From Sphingobacterium prati (GTDB lineage Bacteria > Bacteroidota > Bacteroidia > Sphingobacteriales > Sphingobacteriaceae): a DNA stretch of 64,000 nucleotides. The stretch lies in contig NZ_JABJWY010000009.1 in NCBI RefSeq assembly GCF_013167215.1, positions 62,001-126,000 of the forward strand. Reading direction: 5' to 3'. The notes beneath the pieces are model-generated. The model searched no databases and was not told the DNA's origin. It saw nothing but the letters and a program-made list of their open reading frames with translations. Within the stretch, counting starts at the first letter, position 1. Each line of letters opens with the position of its first letter. The translations under genes and the position numbers were made by a program. Below are positions 16,295-25,241 of the stretch, piece by piece.

Positions 16295-16903
16295 TTATTT
16301 AGAGTATAACTCAACGATTAAGTTCTCTTTAATGTTTTCAGGAATATCAGATCTTTCTGGATAGCTTAAGAAAGTACCTGTCAATTCTTTCGCATTCCAC
16401 TCTAACCAAGAAAATTTATTTACAGTACGGCCTGCAACTGAATTTGTGATGGCTTCAAGAGTTTGAGAACGTTCACGAACTGCTACAACGTCACCTGGAC
16501 GCAAGCTATATGATGGAATGTTAACAACACTTCCGTTAACAGTAATGTGTTTATGAGATACTAACTGACGAGCAGCAGCACGAGAAGTAGCGATACCTAA
16601 GCGGTAAACTACGTTATCCAAGCGAGCTTCTAATAATTTCAAGAAGATCTCACCTGTAATACCTTGTTTAGAGGAAGCTTTAACAAATAAGTTAGCGAAT
16701 TGACGCTCTAGTACACCATAAGTGTATTTCGCTTTTTGTTTTTCTAACAACTGAATAGCATATTCAGATTGTTTACCTCTGCGTTTAGAAGCTCCATGTT
16801 GTCCAGGAGGGTAATTTTTCTTTTCTAACGCTTTATCAGGGCCGAAGATCGGCTCTCTAAATTTACGGGCAATTTTGGACTTAGGTCCTGTATATCTAGC
16901 CAT
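16295..16903 (-). CDS. rpsD: 30S ribosomal protein S4
   Basis: S4 (202 residues) is a primary 16S rRNA binder that starts assembly of the 30S body. It has the [15 protein letters not shown] start, the N-Y-P-P-G-Q-H-G segment, and an S4 RNA-binding domain (~93-155) with [12 protein letters not shown] and S-H-K-H-I-T-V-N-G. The N-terminal cysteine cluster of zinc-binding S4 forms is absent, so this is the zinc-free type. It sits 60 bases after rpsK. In other bacteria S4 represses its own operon; no such site can be read here. Confidence 0.97.
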   Translation of the reverse strand: MARYTGPKSKIARKFREPIFGPDKALEKKNYPPGQHGASKRRGKQSEYAIQLLEKQKAKYTYGVLERQFANLFVKASSKQGITGEIFLKLLEARLDNVVYRLGIATSRAAARQLVSHKHITVNGSVVNIPSYSLRPGDVVAVRERSQTLEAITNSVAGRTVNKFSWLEWNAKELTGTFLSYPERSDIPENIKENLIVELYSK

Positions 16904-16963
16904 TTTCTTTTACAATTAAAGTATCTATCAGCCTATAGCCAATGAATCTTATCTTTAAATCAA

Positions 16964-17353
16964 TTAAACTCTTCTGCGTTTTGGAGGACGACAACCGTTG
17001 TGAGGAAGTGGTGTAATGTCTTTAATAGTAGTCACATCGATTCCTACAGTCTGTAATGTTCTGATTGCAGATTCACGACCAGCACCAGGTCCTTTAACAA
17101 ACACTTCAACTTTGCGTAAACCCAAGTCATGAGCAACTTTTCCACAGTCTTGTGCAGCCTGACCAGCAGCATATGGAGTGTTCTTTTTAGAACCACGGAA
17201 ACCCATTTTACCAGCACTAGACCAAGAAATAGTTTGTCCTTGATTATTAGTCAAAGTTACAATGATATTGTTAAACGTTGCGTTAATGTGAGCCTGACCT
17301 ATAGGTTCGATAACAACGATACGCTTTTTTGCAGCTTTTTTAGTTTTAGCCAT
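16964..17353 (-). CDS. rpsK: 30S ribosomal protein S11
   Basis: S11 (129 residues) lies on the 30S platform beside the mRNA exit. Family marks are [13 protein letters not shown], the [13 protein letters not shown] block, and the C-terminal [15 protein letters not shown]. The length is normal. A lysine/alanine-rich N-terminus precedes the core. It follows rpsM by 10 bases and is clearly co-transcribed with it. Confidence 0.98.
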   Translation of the reverse strand: MAKTKKAAKKRIVVIEPIGQAHINATFNNIIVTLTNNQGQTISWSSAGKMGFRGSKKNTPYAAGQAAQDCGKVAHDLGLRKVEVFVKGPGAGRESAIRTLQTVGIDVTTIKDITPLPHNGCRPPKRRRV

Positions 17354-17363
17354 TTCTTATTTA

Positions 17364-17741
17364 TTATTTAGTAGCTTTTTTCTTGTTTGCAACTGTCTTA
17401 CGTTTACCTTTACGAGTACGTGAGTTGTTTTTAGTACGTTGACCACGAACTGGTAAGTGTTTACGGTGACGTAATCCACGGTAACAACCGATATCCATCA
17501 AACGCTTGATGTTCAATTGGATTTCTGAACGCAATGAACCTTCTACTTTCAATTCATCATTGATGATGCTACGAATTGCTGCCAACTGCTCATCATTCCA
17601 CTCTTGTACCTTCACATCTTCGCTGATACCAGCTTTTTCCAAGATATATTGAGCTCTTGTACGACCGATACCAAAAATATAGGTAAGGCCGATCACACCT
17701 CTTTTGTTTTTAGGTAAATCAATACCTGCTATCCTTGCCAT
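17364..17741 (-). CDS. rpsM: 30S ribosomal protein S13
   Basis: S13 (125 residues) sits in the 30S head and contacts the P-site tRNA through its basic tail. It begins [15 protein letters not shown], has the helix-two-turns-helix segment and a [17 protein letters not shown] block, and ends in a lysine-rich tail. Length and order (rpmJ-rpsM-rpsK-rpsD) are the standard ones. The gap to rpmJ is 28 bases. Confidence 0.98.
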   Translation of the reverse strand: MARIAGIDLPKNKRGVIGLTYIFGIGRTRAQYILEKAGISEDVKVQEWNDEQLAAIRSIINDELKVEGSLRSEIQLNIKRLMDIGCYRGLRHRKHLPVRGQRTKNNSRTRKGKRKTVANKKKATK

Positions 17742-17769
17742 ATAATATTAAGCTATTATTTTTAATGAA

Positions 17770-17886
17770 TTAACCCTGACGTTGTTTAAACTTAGGATTC
17801 TTTTTGTTGATTACAAAAACTTTACCTTTACGACGGATGATCTTACAGTCCGCGCTACGTTTTTTAATTGATGCTCTTACTTTCAT
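17770..17886 (-). CDS. rpmJ: 50S ribosomal protein L36 (zinc-free form)
   Basis: A 38-residue frame translated by hand, starting [15 protein letters not shown] and ending [10 protein letters not shown], is a clear L36. The zinc-binding form carries three cysteines and a histidine (C-x-x-C, a later C and an H). Here only one cysteine remains, the last C is lost and the usual K-H-K is K-F-K, so this is the zinc-free form. It lies between infA (45 bases) and rpsM (28 bases), its standard place in Bacteroidota. Confidence 0.95.
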   Translation of the reverse strand: MKVRASIKKRSADCKIIRRKGKVFVINKKNPKFKQRQG

Positions 17887-17931
17887 GATATTTATTTTTT
17901 CAAAAGCTTGCGCTAGTTAAAAGGCTTACGA

Positions 17932-18150
17932 CTATTTATAGCGATAAGTAATCCTTCCTTTAGTCAAATCATACGGAGACATTTCCAATTTAACTTTATC
18001 CCCAGGTAAAATTTTGATATAGTGCATACGCATTTTACCAGAAATATGAGCAATGATTTCATGCCCATTTTCCAATTCTACCCTAAACATAGCATTAGAA
18101 AGTGCCTCTCTAATTATACCGTCTTGTTCTATTGAGGCTTGTTTAGCCAT
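17932..18150 (-). CDS. infA: Translation initiation factor IF-1
   Basis: IF-1, 72 residues, is a single OB-fold S1-like domain that occupies the A site during initiation. It begins [17 protein letters not shown] and has the [18 protein letters not shown] block and the C-terminal [10 protein letters not shown]. Length is exactly the usual one. The order map-infA-rpmJ, without adk, is the Bacteroidota arrangement. Confidence 0.98.
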   Translation of the reverse strand: MAKQASIEQDGIIREALSNAMFRVELENGHEIIAHISGKMRMHYIKILPGDKVKLEMSPYDLTKGRITYRYK

Positions 18151-18224
18151 ATATTCTCGATTAAATTTAATTTAAAAGCCTGCGAACAGGAGTGCAAAGA
18201 TAAATAAAAATAATTGAAAACCAA

Positions 18225-19007
18225 CTACTTTTTGTTCAAAACTTTCTCCACATGTTCGAATGTCAGCAACACATCTGGCTCACCTTTTCGGATTGCAACC
18301 ATTTGTTCGAAGTGCGCCGATAACTTCCCATCTACTGTACTTACTGTCCAACCATCGTCCCAAAAACGAACACCTGCGCGTCCCGCATTGATCATGGGTT
18401 CGATACAAATGACCAAACCTTCTTCCAATTTCGGACCTGCACCACGTTTCCCATAATTCGGAACCTCTGGCTTTTCATGTAAATGATATCCAACTCCATG
18501 CCCTACCAGTTCGCGTACAATTCCGAAACCGAACTTGCTCACGTACTCTTGAACCGCGGAGGAGATATCCCCAACACGTTTACCGGCCACAGCCTGTTCA
18601 ACACCTTTGTACAATGATTCCTTTGTTACATCCAACAACAACTGCGCTTCCTCAGAAATTTCACCAACACCAAAGGTGTAGGCCGAATCACTAATAAACC
18701 CATTCAAATTGACACCCCCATCGACTGAAACAAGATCACCATCTTTAATTTCATAATCGCTAGGAAAACCATGTACAATCTGATCGTTGACAGAGATGCA
18801 CAAAGAGTATGGAAATCCTTGATAGTTTAAGAACGCTGGCGTCCCTCCATTATCATGGATATACTCATAAGCTAATTTATCAAGAGATATAGTTTTTACC
18901 CCAGGTTTAATCACTTTTGCGATTTCACCAAGCAATTGCGAAAGCACATCTGCTGACTTTCGCAATTGCTCTATATCATCTGCTGACTTATAAAATACTT
19001 TAGACAT
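18225..19007 (-). CDS. map: Type I methionine aminopeptidase
   Basis: This 260-residue enzyme removes the initiator methionine from new proteins. The five metal ligands of the pita-bread fold are readable: D in S-V-D-G-G-V, D in I-S-D-S-A-Y-T-F, H in V-G-H-G-V-G-Y-H-L-H-E, and E in I-C-I-E-P-M and in the final H-F-E-Q. No SH3-type or zinc-finger N-terminal extension is present. It lies 9 bases after secY, and no adk gene stands between them, unlike in Proteobacteria and Firmicutes. Confidence 0.97.
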   Translation of the reverse strand: MSKVFYKSADDIEQLRKSADVLSQLLGEIAKVIKPGVKTISLDKLAYEYIHDNGGTPAFLNYQGFPYSLCISVNDQIVHGFPSDYEIKDGDLVSVDGGVNLNGFISDSAYTFGVGEISEEAQLLLDVTKESLYKGVEQAVAGKRVGDISSAVQEYVSKFGFGIVRELVGHGVGYHLHEKPEVPNYGKRGAGPKLEEGLVICIEPMINAGRAGVRFWDDGWTVSTVDGKLSAHFEQMVAIRKGEPDVLLTFEHVEKVLNKK

Positions 19008-19016
19008 CTAAAGAAA

Positions 19017-20354
19017 TTAAATTGCCGAATGATCCATTCCCTCAACAGACGCGGCCGAACGACCTTTAATACGACCTGTTTTCATTAATCCATCATAATG
19101 ACGCATCAACAAATGAGATTCGATCTGTTGCAAAGTATCCAACACCACACCTACTAAAATCAATAATGACGTACCTCCATAGAAGTGTGCAAATTGATTA
19201 TTAATACCAAACAAACTTGCAATAGCAGGTAGAATAGCAATGATCGCTAAGAAAATTGCACCTGGAAATGTAATATTTGATATTACGCGGTCTATAAAAT
19301 TACTAGTTTCCAATCCCGGTTTAATACCTGGGACAAAACCTCCGTTTTTCTTCATGTCATCTGACATCTGTTGCGGATTAACCATGATCGCTGTATAGAA
19401 GAACGTAAATGCGATAATTAACACCGCAAAAGTCACGTTATACGCTACAGAAGTATAGTTACTCAACGAAGTCAAAAACTCCGACTGAAGATTTGGAAAG
19501 AACTGTCCTAAACTCATTGGCACAAACATGATTGCCTGTGCAAAAATGATCGGCATTACACCTGCAGCATTTACCTTTAACGGTATATACTGACGTACTC
19601 CACCGACTTGCTTGTTTCCAACAATTTTCTTCGCGTATTGTACAGGGATCTTACGAACCCCTTGTACGATCAAGATCGTAAAGATCACAACGAAGAACAA
19701 AGCCACAAATTCAAGCAACAATGGAATTGGACCACCACCACCTTTCGCCATTCTAGAAACCCATTCCGCAGTGATACCACTTGGCAATTGAGCGATAATA
19801 CCTGTCATAATGATCAAAGAAATACCATTACCGATACCTTTATCCGTAATTTTTTCCCCTAACCACATCACAAATAAAGTACCGCCTGTCAAAACTATGG
19901 CAGTTAGAATAGTGAATAATGGGTCCGCGATTGTCTTAGCACTTGGCTCGATTTGAGTACGTACATAAGCAAAAGCCTGAAGCAAAGTAATCCCTAATGT
20001 TAAATAGCGAGTAATTTGATTCATTTTTTGACGACCACTTTCCCCTTCTTTCTGCATCTTTTGGAAGTAAGGAACCGCGATGCCCAACAATTGAACAACA
20101 ATGGATGCCGAGATATATGGCATTACCCCCAAAGCAAAGATAGCTGAACGAGAGAACGAGCCTCCCGCAAACATATCTAATAAGCCTAATAAACCCTCCT
20201 TTTGACCAGAAGCCAAAGCGTGAGGATTTACACCTGGTAATACCACGTGACATCCAATACGGTAAATCAAAAGAAAAAGTAAGGTATTTAAAATACGCGT
20301 ACGTAAATCATCGATTTTCCAAATATTGGTTAAGGTTGTGATTAGTTTCTTCAT
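19017..20354 (-). CDS. secY: Preprotein translocase subunit SecY
   Basis: The 445-residue channel subunit of the Sec translocon has ten membrane helices. Family marks include R-I-L-N-T-L-L-F-L-L-I-Y-R-I-G in helix 1, the plug-region F-A-G-G-S-F, the L-G-I-M/V-P-Y-I-S-A-S-I type segment, and the cytoplasmic loops with R-K-I-P-V-Q-Y-A-K and the glycine/proline-rich G-I-K-P-G block. It follows rplO by 3 bases, so its synthesis is tied to the ribosomal operon. Confidence 0.98.
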   Translation of the reverse strand: MKKLITTLTNIWKIDDLRTRILNTLLFLLIYRIGCHVVLPGVNPHALASGQKEGLLGLLDMFAGGSFSRSAIFALGVMPYISASIVVQLLGIAVPYFQKMQKEGESGRQKMNQITRYLTLGITLLQAFAYVRTQIEPSAKTIADPLFTILTAIVLTGGTLFVMWLGEKITDKGIGNGISLIIMTGIIAQLPSGITAEWVSRMAKGGGGPIPLLLEFVALFFVVIFTILIVQGVRKIPVQYAKKIVGNKQVGGVRQYIPLKVNAAGVMPIIFAQAIMFVPMSLGQFFPNLQSEFLTSLSNYTSVAYNVTFAVLIIAFTFFYTAIMVNPQQMSDDMKKNGGFVPGIKPGLETSNFIDRVISNITFPGAIFLAIIAILPAIASLFGINNQFAHFYGGTSLLILVGVVLDTLQQIESHLLMRHYDGLMKTGRIKGRSAASVEGMDHSAI

Positions 20355-20357
20355 TTA

Positions 20358-20804
20358 TTAAATTTTAACGATAGAACCGCCTGCAGCTTCGATAGCTTTT
20401 TGAGCAGAAGCAGTAAACGCGTGCGCTGTTACTTCAACTTTAGCTTTCAATTCACCGCGACCCAAGATTTTTACTTTGTCATTTTTAGACACTAATCCAT
20501 GAGCTTTCAATGCATCGAAATCTACAGTTGTCAAATTGAATTTCTCGATCAACGCTTGTAAAGTATCCAAGTTGACACCATTGTACTCAACGCGGTTGAT
20601 GTTTTTGAAACCAAATTTAGGTACACGACGTTGCAAAGGCATTTGACCACCTTCGAAACCGATTTTCGTAGAGTGACCTGAACGGGAACCAGCACCTTTG
20701 TGACCACGTGTAGAAGTACCACCGCGACCAGAACCAGTACCACGACCGATACGTTTGCTACCTTTTACTGCACCTTTTGCAGGTTTTAAATTACTTAAGT
20801 TCAT
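20358..20804 (-). CDS. rplO: 50S ribosomal protein L15
   Basis: L15 (148 residues) is a late-binding 23S rRNA protein with an extended glycine/arginine-rich N-terminus (G-R-G-T-G-S-G-R-G-G-T-S-T-R-G-H-K) and a globular C-terminal domain. M-N-L-S-N-L-K-P-A-K-G-A starts it as expected. It lies 3 bases before secY and 119 bases after rpmD; that gap contains a hairpin just after the rpmD stop. Confidence 0.98.
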   Translation of the reverse strand: MNLSNLKPAKGAVKGSKRIGRGTGSGRGGTSTRGHKGAGSRSGHSTKIGFEGGQMPLQRRVPKFGFKNINRVEYNGVNLDTLQALIEKFNLTTVDFDALKAHGLVSKNDKVKILGRGELKAKVEVTAHAFTASAQKAIEAAGGSIVKI

Positions 20805-20886
20805 TTTTAAACTAAATTGTGCTAGCCCTTCGCTCTCACTAAACAGGTACTAGCGATTAAAAAATAATTATTATTAATAACAAGTA

Positions 20887-20914
20887 ATGGAAAGAGCCCA
20901 AAGACCCTTTCCAT
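20887..20914 (-). other. Hairpin between rpmD and rplO
   Basis: ATGGAAAG (20887-20894) and CTTTCCAT (20907-20914) form a perfect 8-base stem with a 12-base loop, 9 bases after the rpmD stop. It is not followed by a long U tract on the minus strand. A processing or attenuation role is a guess. Confidence 0.5.
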
Positions 20915-20923
20915 ATGCTAATA

Positions 20924-21103
20924 TTAAATAGTTTCGATAGCTACTAAATGGTTTACTTTACGTACCATTCCAATAATAGATGGAGTAGCTTCAACTTCTA
21001 CTGAGTGGTTGATTCTTTTCAAACCTAATGCCTCAATAGTTTTCTTTTGGCGCTCGCTTCTGTCGATAACGCTCTTTATCTGGGTGATTTTGATTTTTGC
21101 CAT
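20924..21103 (-). CDS. rpmD: 50S ribosomal protein L30
   Basis: Hand translation gives a 59-residue protein starting MAKIKITQIKSVIDRSERQ and ending H-L-V-A-I-E-T-I, a normal short bacterial L30. The family core is visible: Q-K-K-T-I-E-A-L-G-L-K-R-I-N-H, then the P-S-I-I-G-M-V-R-K-V-N-H segment. It lies 5 bases after rpsE and before rplO, its standard place. Confidence 0.96.
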   Translation of the reverse strand: MAKIKITQIKSVIDRSERQKKTIEALGLKRINHSVEVEATPSIIGMVRKVNHLVAIETI

Positions 21104-21108
21104 GATAA

Positions 21109-21627
21109 TTAACCGTTAAATACTTTATTCAAATCGACACCGCGGTGTTGTGCTACTGTATATGCATCACGCATGTTTGCTAAAGCAGTTACAGTTGCTT
21201 TTACCACGTTGTGTGGGTTAGAAGAACCTAATGATTTAGCCAATACGTCTTTGATACCAGCAGACTCCAATACTGCACGCATTGCACCACCTGCCAAAAC
21301 TCCTGTACCACCAACAGCTGGTTTAATCAAAACTGAACCACCAGAATATTTACCATATTGTGCGTGAGGAACAGTACCTTTGATTACAGGAACTTTTACC
21401 AAATTTTTCTTTGCGTCGTCGATACCTTTAGTGATTGCTTCAGTTACCTCTTTAGCTTTACCTAAACCGTAACCAACAATACCGTTTTCATCACCTACTA
21501 CAACAATTGCAGAGAAGCTGAAAGTACGACCACCTTTAGTAACTTTAGCTACACGTTGGATACTTACTAAGCGATCTTTTAATTCAATTTCGCTTGATTT
21601 CACTCTTTTTATATTGCTTAATGCCAT
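21109..21627 (-). CDS. rpsE: 30S ribosomal protein S5
   Basis: S5 (172 residues) stabilises the decoding region and helps accuracy. The N-terminal double-stranded RNA-binding domain has [14 protein letters not shown] and [10 protein letters not shown], followed by the C-terminal S5 fold with [12 protein letters not shown] and [11 protein letters not shown]. Spacing is 12 bases from rplR and 5 bases to rpmD. Confidence 0.98.
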   Translation of the reverse strand: MALSNIKRVKSSEIELKDRLVSIQRVAKVTKGGRTFSFSAIVVVGDENGIVGYGLGKAKEVTEAITKGIDDAKKNLVKVPVIKGTVPHAQYGKYSGGSVLIKPAVGGTGVLAGGAMRAVLESAGIKDVLAKSLGSSNPHNVVKATVTALANMRDAYTVAQHRGVDLNKVFNG

Positions 21628-21639
21628 TTCTTTCTATGA

Positions 21640-21993
21640 TTAAAAGTCTAAACCGCCTTCGCGAGCACCTTCAGCCAAAGATTTGATACGGCCATGGTAT
21701 AAGTACCCATTACGGTCAAAAACTACTTTATTAATACCTGCTGCTACTGCTTTCTCAGCAACTAATTTACCGACAGCTTTAGACTGATCAACTTTGTTAC
21801 CGGATGCAACAAATTCTTTTGACAAACTAGATGCAGCAACTAATGTTTTACCTGCATTGTCGTCAATGATTTGCGCATAGATACCTTTGTTACTTCTAAA
21901 AACCGATAAACGTGGACGTTCAGACGTTCCAGCAAGGTTTTTTCTGATTCCTTTTTTGATTCTCTCTCTACGAGATGCTTTTTGTCCTGCCAT
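21640..21993 (-). CDS. rplR: 50S ribosomal protein L18
   Basis: L18 (117 residues) carries 5S rRNA into the 50S central protuberance. It has a basic N-terminus ([12 protein letters not shown]), the [16 protein letters not shown] strand, the [12 protein letters not shown] block and the final E-G-G-L-D-F. Length and place after rplF (5 bases) are standard. Confidence 0.98.
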   Translation of the reverse strand: MAGQKASRRERIKKGIRKNLAGTSERPRLSVFRSNKGIYAQIIDDNAGKTLVAASSLSKEFVASGNKVDQSKAVGKLVAEKAVAAGINKVVFDRNGYLYHGRIKSLAEGAREGGLDF

Positions 21994-21998
21994 GATTA

Positions 21999-22553
21999 TT
22001 ATTTTTTAGCTGATTTACCTGCTTTTCTTCTCAATACTTCACCTTCAAACTTGATACCTTTTCCTTTGTAAGGTTCTGGTTTACGGAAGCCACGGATTTT
22101 AGCCGCTACCTGACCGATCAATTGTTTGTCAGCACATTCTAAAGTAATTGTAGGATTTTTACCTTTTTCAGCAGTAGTTGATACTTTAACCTCTTTTGGC
22201 AATACAAAAACAATCTGGTGAGAGAAACCTAAAGTTAACTCTAATACATTACCTGTACTTGTTGCACGGTAACCTACACCAACTAACTCTTGAGTAGTTT
22301 TGTAACCTTCAGTCACACCTTGAACCATGTTGTTCAACAGGGAACGGTATAGACCGTGTAATGCTTTGTGTTTCTTTTGATCAGTTGGACGCGTAACTAC
22401 GATATTGCCTTCTTCTTGCGCAATCGTGATGTCACGGTCAACTTGTTGTGTTAATTCGCCTTTAGGACCTTTTACTGAAACTAAGTTTTTGTCCGAAATA
22501 GTAACAGTTACCCCTGCAGGGATAGCGATAGGCGCTTTTCCAATTCTTGACAT
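21999..22553 (-). CDS. rplF: 50S ribosomal protein L6
   Basis: L6 (184 residues) has two similar RNA-binding domains near the factor-binding region of the 50S. It begins [15 protein letters not shown], carries V-K-G-P-K-G-E-L-T, and the C-terminal signature [10 protein letters not shown] followed by E-V-L-R-R-K-A-G-K. It follows rpsH after 21 bases. Confidence 0.98.
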   Translation of the reverse strand: MSRIGKAPIAIPAGVTVTISDKNLVSVKGPKGELTQQVDRDITIAQEEGNIVVTRPTDQKKHKALHGLYRSLLNNMVQGVTEGYKTTQELVGVGYRATSTGNVLELTLGFSHQIVFVLPKEVKVSTTAEKGKNPTITLECADKQLIGQVAAKIRGFRKPEPYKGKGIKFEGEVLRRKAGKSAKK

Positions 22554-22574
22554 TTCTTCGTGTTTTTACCTAGA

Positions 22575-22973
22575 TTAATAAACGTAACATAAAACTTCAC
22601 CACCAACATTTTGAAGTCTAGCTTCTTTATCTGTCATTACACCTTTCGATGTTGACAAGATAGCAATACCTAAACCATTCAAAACACGAGGCATAGTATC
22701 AACGCTTGCATACTTTCTTAAACCAGGTTTACTCACACGCGTCAACGTACGAATAGCCGGAATTTTGCTAATTGGATTATATTTCAATGCGATTTTGATC
22801 GTACCCTGTACGCCATTCTCATCGAATTTGTAATTAGCAATGTAACCTTTATCAAAAAGAACTTTAGTGATTTCTTTTTTTAGGTTCGATGCAGGAATTT
22901 CAACAACCCTGTGGTTGGCCTTGATGGCATTCCTTACTCGTGTAAGGTAATCCGCAATTGGATCTGTAGTCAT
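22575..22973 (-). CDS. rpsH: 30S ribosomal protein S8
   Basis: S8 (132 residues) is a primary binder of the central 16S domain and, in E. coli, the translational repressor of the spc operon. It starts MTTDPIADYLTRVRNA and ends with the G-I-A-I-L-S-T-S-K-G-V-M-T-D-K-E-A block and G-E-V-L-C-Y-V-Y. An unusual 139-base gap with a terminator-like hairpin precedes it, the longest spacer inside the operon, where a regulatory leader could sit. Confidence 0.98.
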   Translation of the reverse strand: MTTDPIADYLTRVRNAIKANHRVVEIPASNLKKEITKVLFDKGYIANYKFDENGVQGTIKIALKYNPISKIPAIRTLTRVSKPGLRKYASVDTMPRVLNGLGIAILSTSKGVMTDKEARLQNVGGEVLCYVY

Positions 22974-23005
22974 TATATATGAAAATTTGCGACAGCGGTT
23001 TCCCT

Positions 23006-23023
23006 CCCAACCATTGGTATGGG
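23006..23023 (-). other. Small stem-loop in the rpsH leader
   Basis: CCCA-TA-CC and GG-T-TGGG pair around an AAT loop on the transcript (23006-23023), about 33 bases before the rpsH start. The stem is short and interrupted. Its position just ahead of the S8 gene makes an S8-related regulatory site conceivable but unproven. Confidence 0.3.
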
Positions 23024-23054
23024 ACCTTCTATCTGTTAAACAATTTTAAAATGC

Positions 23055-23089
23055 AAAAACCCCGGCAATCCTCAGTAGAATTGCCCGGG
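23055..23089 (-). terminator. Terminator-like hairpin between rpsN and rpsH
   Basis: On the transcript CCCGGGCAAT pairs with ATTGCCGGGG (9 of 10 pairs, 10-base loop) and is followed directly by UUUUU. This is the standard form of an intrinsic terminator, placed inside the operon in the 139-base rpsN-rpsH gap. Partial termination or attenuation is the natural reading. Confidence 0.65.
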
Positions 23090-23112
23090 CAAAATTAAGT
23101 ATTTTTTTTTAA

Positions 23113-23382
23113 TTACCAAGAAGCTTTTTTCACCCCTGGGATCTTGCCATCTAAAGCCATCTCACGGAAAGTTACACGAGAGATACCGAATTGACGCATA
23201 TATCCTTTAGGACGGCCAGTCAATTTACAACGGTTGTGTAAACGTACCGGAGAAGCATTTTTAGGTAATTTATCTAATGCAACGTAATCACCAGCAGCTT
23301 TTAATTCTGCACGTTTTGCCGCATATTTAGCTACCAATTTAGCGCGTTTTACTTCGCGTGCTTTTAATCCTTCCTTAGCCAT
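23113..23382 (-). CDS. rpsN: 30S ribosomal protein S14 (zinc-free form)
   Basis: S14 (89 residues) is in the 30S head. It is the longer type without the C-x-x-C zinc ribbon: only one cysteine remains in [13 protein letters not shown]. The C-terminal [12 protein letters not shown] and [11 protein letters not shown] are typical. Its start overlaps the rplE end by 8 bases. A terminator-like hairpin follows it. Confidence 0.97.
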   Translation of the reverse strand: MAKEGLKAREVKRAKLVAKYAAKRAELKAAGDYVALDKLPKNASPVRLHNRCKLTGRPKGYMRQFGISRVTFREMALDGKIPGVKKASW

Positions 23383-23944
23383 TGTTATTAGTATTTTGAT
23401 TTTTAAATGGTAAACCGAACTGTTTCAACAATTCTAAAGCCTCAACATCATTTTGAGCAGAAGTCACAAAAGTGATATCCATACCTTGGATCTTGTTGAT
23501 TTTATCAATGTTGATCTCAGGGAAAATGATTTGTTCAGTGATACCTAAGTTATAGTTACCACGTCCGTCAAAACCTTTATCGTTGATACCGCGGAAGTCA
23601 CGAATACGTGGAAGCGATACTGCTACCAAACGATCCAAGAATTCAAACATGTTGTTGTCACGTAAAGTAACGCGTGCCCCTACAGGCATGCCTTTACGCA
23701 ATTTAAAGTTTGAAATATCTTTTTTCGATTTTGTAGCAACAGCTTGTTGACCTGTAATTAAAGTCAATTCAGCGATAGCATTATCGATTAATTTTTTGTC
23801 AGCTGTTGCAGCCCCTACGCCTTGTGAAACAACGATTTTCTCAAGTTTAGGAACCTGCATAATACTTTTATACTGAAATTTTTCTTGAAGTGCTTTACGG
23901 ATTTCCTCCGCATATTTCACTTTTAATCTTGGTACGTAAGTCAT
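23375..23944 (-). CDS. rplE: 50S ribosomal protein L5
   Basis: L5 (189 residues) binds 5S rRNA and contacts the P-site tRNA and S13. It has [20 protein letters not shown], the [13 protein letters not shown] block, and the [14 protein letters not shown] segment. It overlaps rplX by one base (TAATG) and rpsN by 8 bases, so the three are translationally coupled. Confidence 0.98.
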   Translation of the reverse strand: MTYVPRLKVKYAEEIRKALQEKFQYKSIMQVPKLEKIVVSQGVGAATADKKLIDNAIAELTLITGQQAVATKSKKDISNFKLRKGMPVGARVTLRDNNMFEFLDRLVAVSLPRIRDFRGINDKGFDGRGNYNLGITEQIIFPEINIDKINKIQGMDITFVTSAQNDVEALELLKQFGLPFKNQNTNNNG

Positions 23945-24291
23945 TATTTAATTTCCTCCCCTGATTTTTTAGCGTAACGAACTAATTTACCATCTGCATT
24001 TAACTTACGACCTACGCGAGTAGTTTCACCCGTTTTAGGATCGATAACAGCTAAATTAGAGATGTGAATACCAGCTTCTTTCTCAATGATACCACCATTA
24101 GGATTAGCTGCACTTGGTTTAGTGTGTTTTTTTACGATGTTAGCGCCTTCAACGATAGCTCTATTTTTATCCACTAAAACAGTTAATACTTTTCCTTGAA
24201 CACCTTTAGAGTTACCAGCGATAACTTTCACTAAATCACCTTTTTTAATTTTGATTTTGTGCGTAGTCGTTTTTGTTTTCTTGATTGCCAT
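23944..24291 (-). CDS. rplX: 50S ribosomal protein L24
   Basis: L24 (115 residues) is an assembly initiator at the 50S exit-tunnel side. Its KOW motif is [21 protein letters not shown] (~14-34), followed by [12 protein letters not shown]. It lies 2 bases after rplN and overlaps rplE by one base. Confidence 0.98.
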   Translation of the reverse strand: MAIKKTKTTTHKIKIKKGDLVKVIAGNSKGVQGKVLTVLVDKNRAIVEGANIVKKHTKPSAANPNGGIIEKEAGIHISNLAVIDPKTGETTRVGRKLNADGKLVRYAKKSGEEIK

Positions 24292-24293
24292 AA

Positions 24294-24662
24294 TTATAAA
24301 ACCTCCGGTGCTAGTGATACAATTTTCATGAACTGTTTCTCACGCAATTCTCTGGCAACAGGGCCAAAGATACGTGAGCCACGTGGCTCATCATTATTAT
24401 TTAATAATACAGCGGCGTTGTCATCAAAACGGATATAAGAACCATCTTTACGACGGATTTCTTTCTTCGTTCTAACTACTACTGCTTTAGAAACGGAACC
24501 TTTTTTCACGTTTCCTGAAGGCATAGCGCTTTTCACTGATACAACAATCTTATCTCCGATTGATGCATAACGCTTACGCGTACCGCCCAATACACGGATT
24601 ACTAAAACTTCTTTAGCACCGCTATTGTCAGCTACATTAAGTCTTGATTCTTGTTGTACCAT
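24294..24662 (-). CDS. rplN: 50S ribosomal protein L14
   Basis: L14 (122 residues) is at the subunit interface near the factor-binding site. It begins [19 protein letters not shown], has the family's R-V-L-G-G-T segment and the [13 protein letters not shown] signature near the C-terminus. Normal length; one base separates it from rpsQ and two from rplX. Confidence 0.98.
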   Translation of the reverse strand: MVQQESRLNVADNSGAKEVLVIRVLGGTRKRYASIGDKIVVSVKSAMPSGNVKKGSVSKAVVVRTKKEIRRKDGSYIRFDDNAAVLLNNNDEPRGSRIFGPVARELREKQFMKIVSLAPEVL

Positions 24663-24663
24663 G

Positions 24664-24918
24664 TTATTTAGCTCTTTCTATAATTTCAACTAATCTCCAG
24701 TTTTTTGTTTTACTCAGCGGACGAGTTTCCATGATTAATACCGTATCGCCGATACCGCAGGTATTAGTTTCGTCATGAGCTTTAAATTTAGTAGTTTTTT
24801 TAACGAACTTACCATAGATAGGGTGTTTAACTTTACGTTCAACAGTTACCACGATAGACTTGTCCATTTTGTTGCTAACTACTAAGCCGATTCTTGTTTT
24901 TCTTAAATTTCTTTCCAT
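24664..24918 (-). CDS. rpsQ: 30S ribosomal protein S17
   Basis: S17 (84 residues) is an OB-fold primary 16S binder. Visible marks are [19 protein letters not shown], then K-H-P-I-Y-G-K and the [16 protein letters not shown] block with the usual [10 protein letters not shown] end. It follows rpmC by 12 bases. Confidence 0.98.
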   Translation of the reverse strand: MERNLRKTRIGLVVSNKMDKSIVVTVERKVKHPIYGKFVKKTTKFKAHDETNTCGIGDTVLIMETRPLSKTKNWRLVEIIERAK

Positions 24919-24930
24919 TTCGACTTAATT

Positions 24931-25149
24931 TTATGCCTCAGAGGCTGTTTCATTTTTAGCTGCAGCTTTGCGTGCACTGATCTCCGTACTAATACGAGCG
25001 ATAGCTCTGCGTGCTGCTTTGATCACGTTAGGGTTCTCAATAGCTGAAACAGCATGTGCAAATTTCAATTTTGTAAGGGCCGTTTTCTCCTCGACTAGAC
25101 GAGCTGCAAGGTCCTCATTAGATAATTCTAAAATTTCTGAATTTTTCAT
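24931..25149 (-). CDS. rpmC: 50S ribosomal protein L29
   Basis: L29 (72 residues) is a two-helix protein at the tunnel exit, close to the SRP and trigger-factor docking site. It starts MKNSEILELSNEDLAARLVE and carries the N-P-x-x-I-K-A-A-R-R-x-I-A-R-I signature. A short alanine/lysine tail follows. The 92-base gap before it contains a strong hairpin. Confidence 0.96.
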   Translation of the reverse strand: MKNSEILELSNEDLAARLVEEKTALTKLKFAHAVSAIENPNVIKAARRAIARISTEISARKAAAKNETASEA

Positions 25150-25190
25150 GTTTTTTCAGTTGTTATTTGGGTTATCATCCGTTTATATAT

Positions 25191-25217
25191 AGCGTTAGGG
25201 GTAACGGCCCTAACGCT
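25191..25217 (-). other. Perfect hairpin between rplP and rpmC
   Basis: AGCGTTAGGG (25191-25200) and CCCTAACGCT (25208-25217) form a 10-base perfect stem around a 7-base loop. No U tract follows on the minus strand, so it is not a classic terminator. It is the most stable-looking of the operon's internal hairpins besides the rpsN-rpsH one. Confidence 0.6.
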
Positions 25218-25241
25218 TAAATGATGACATTACCAAGATTT

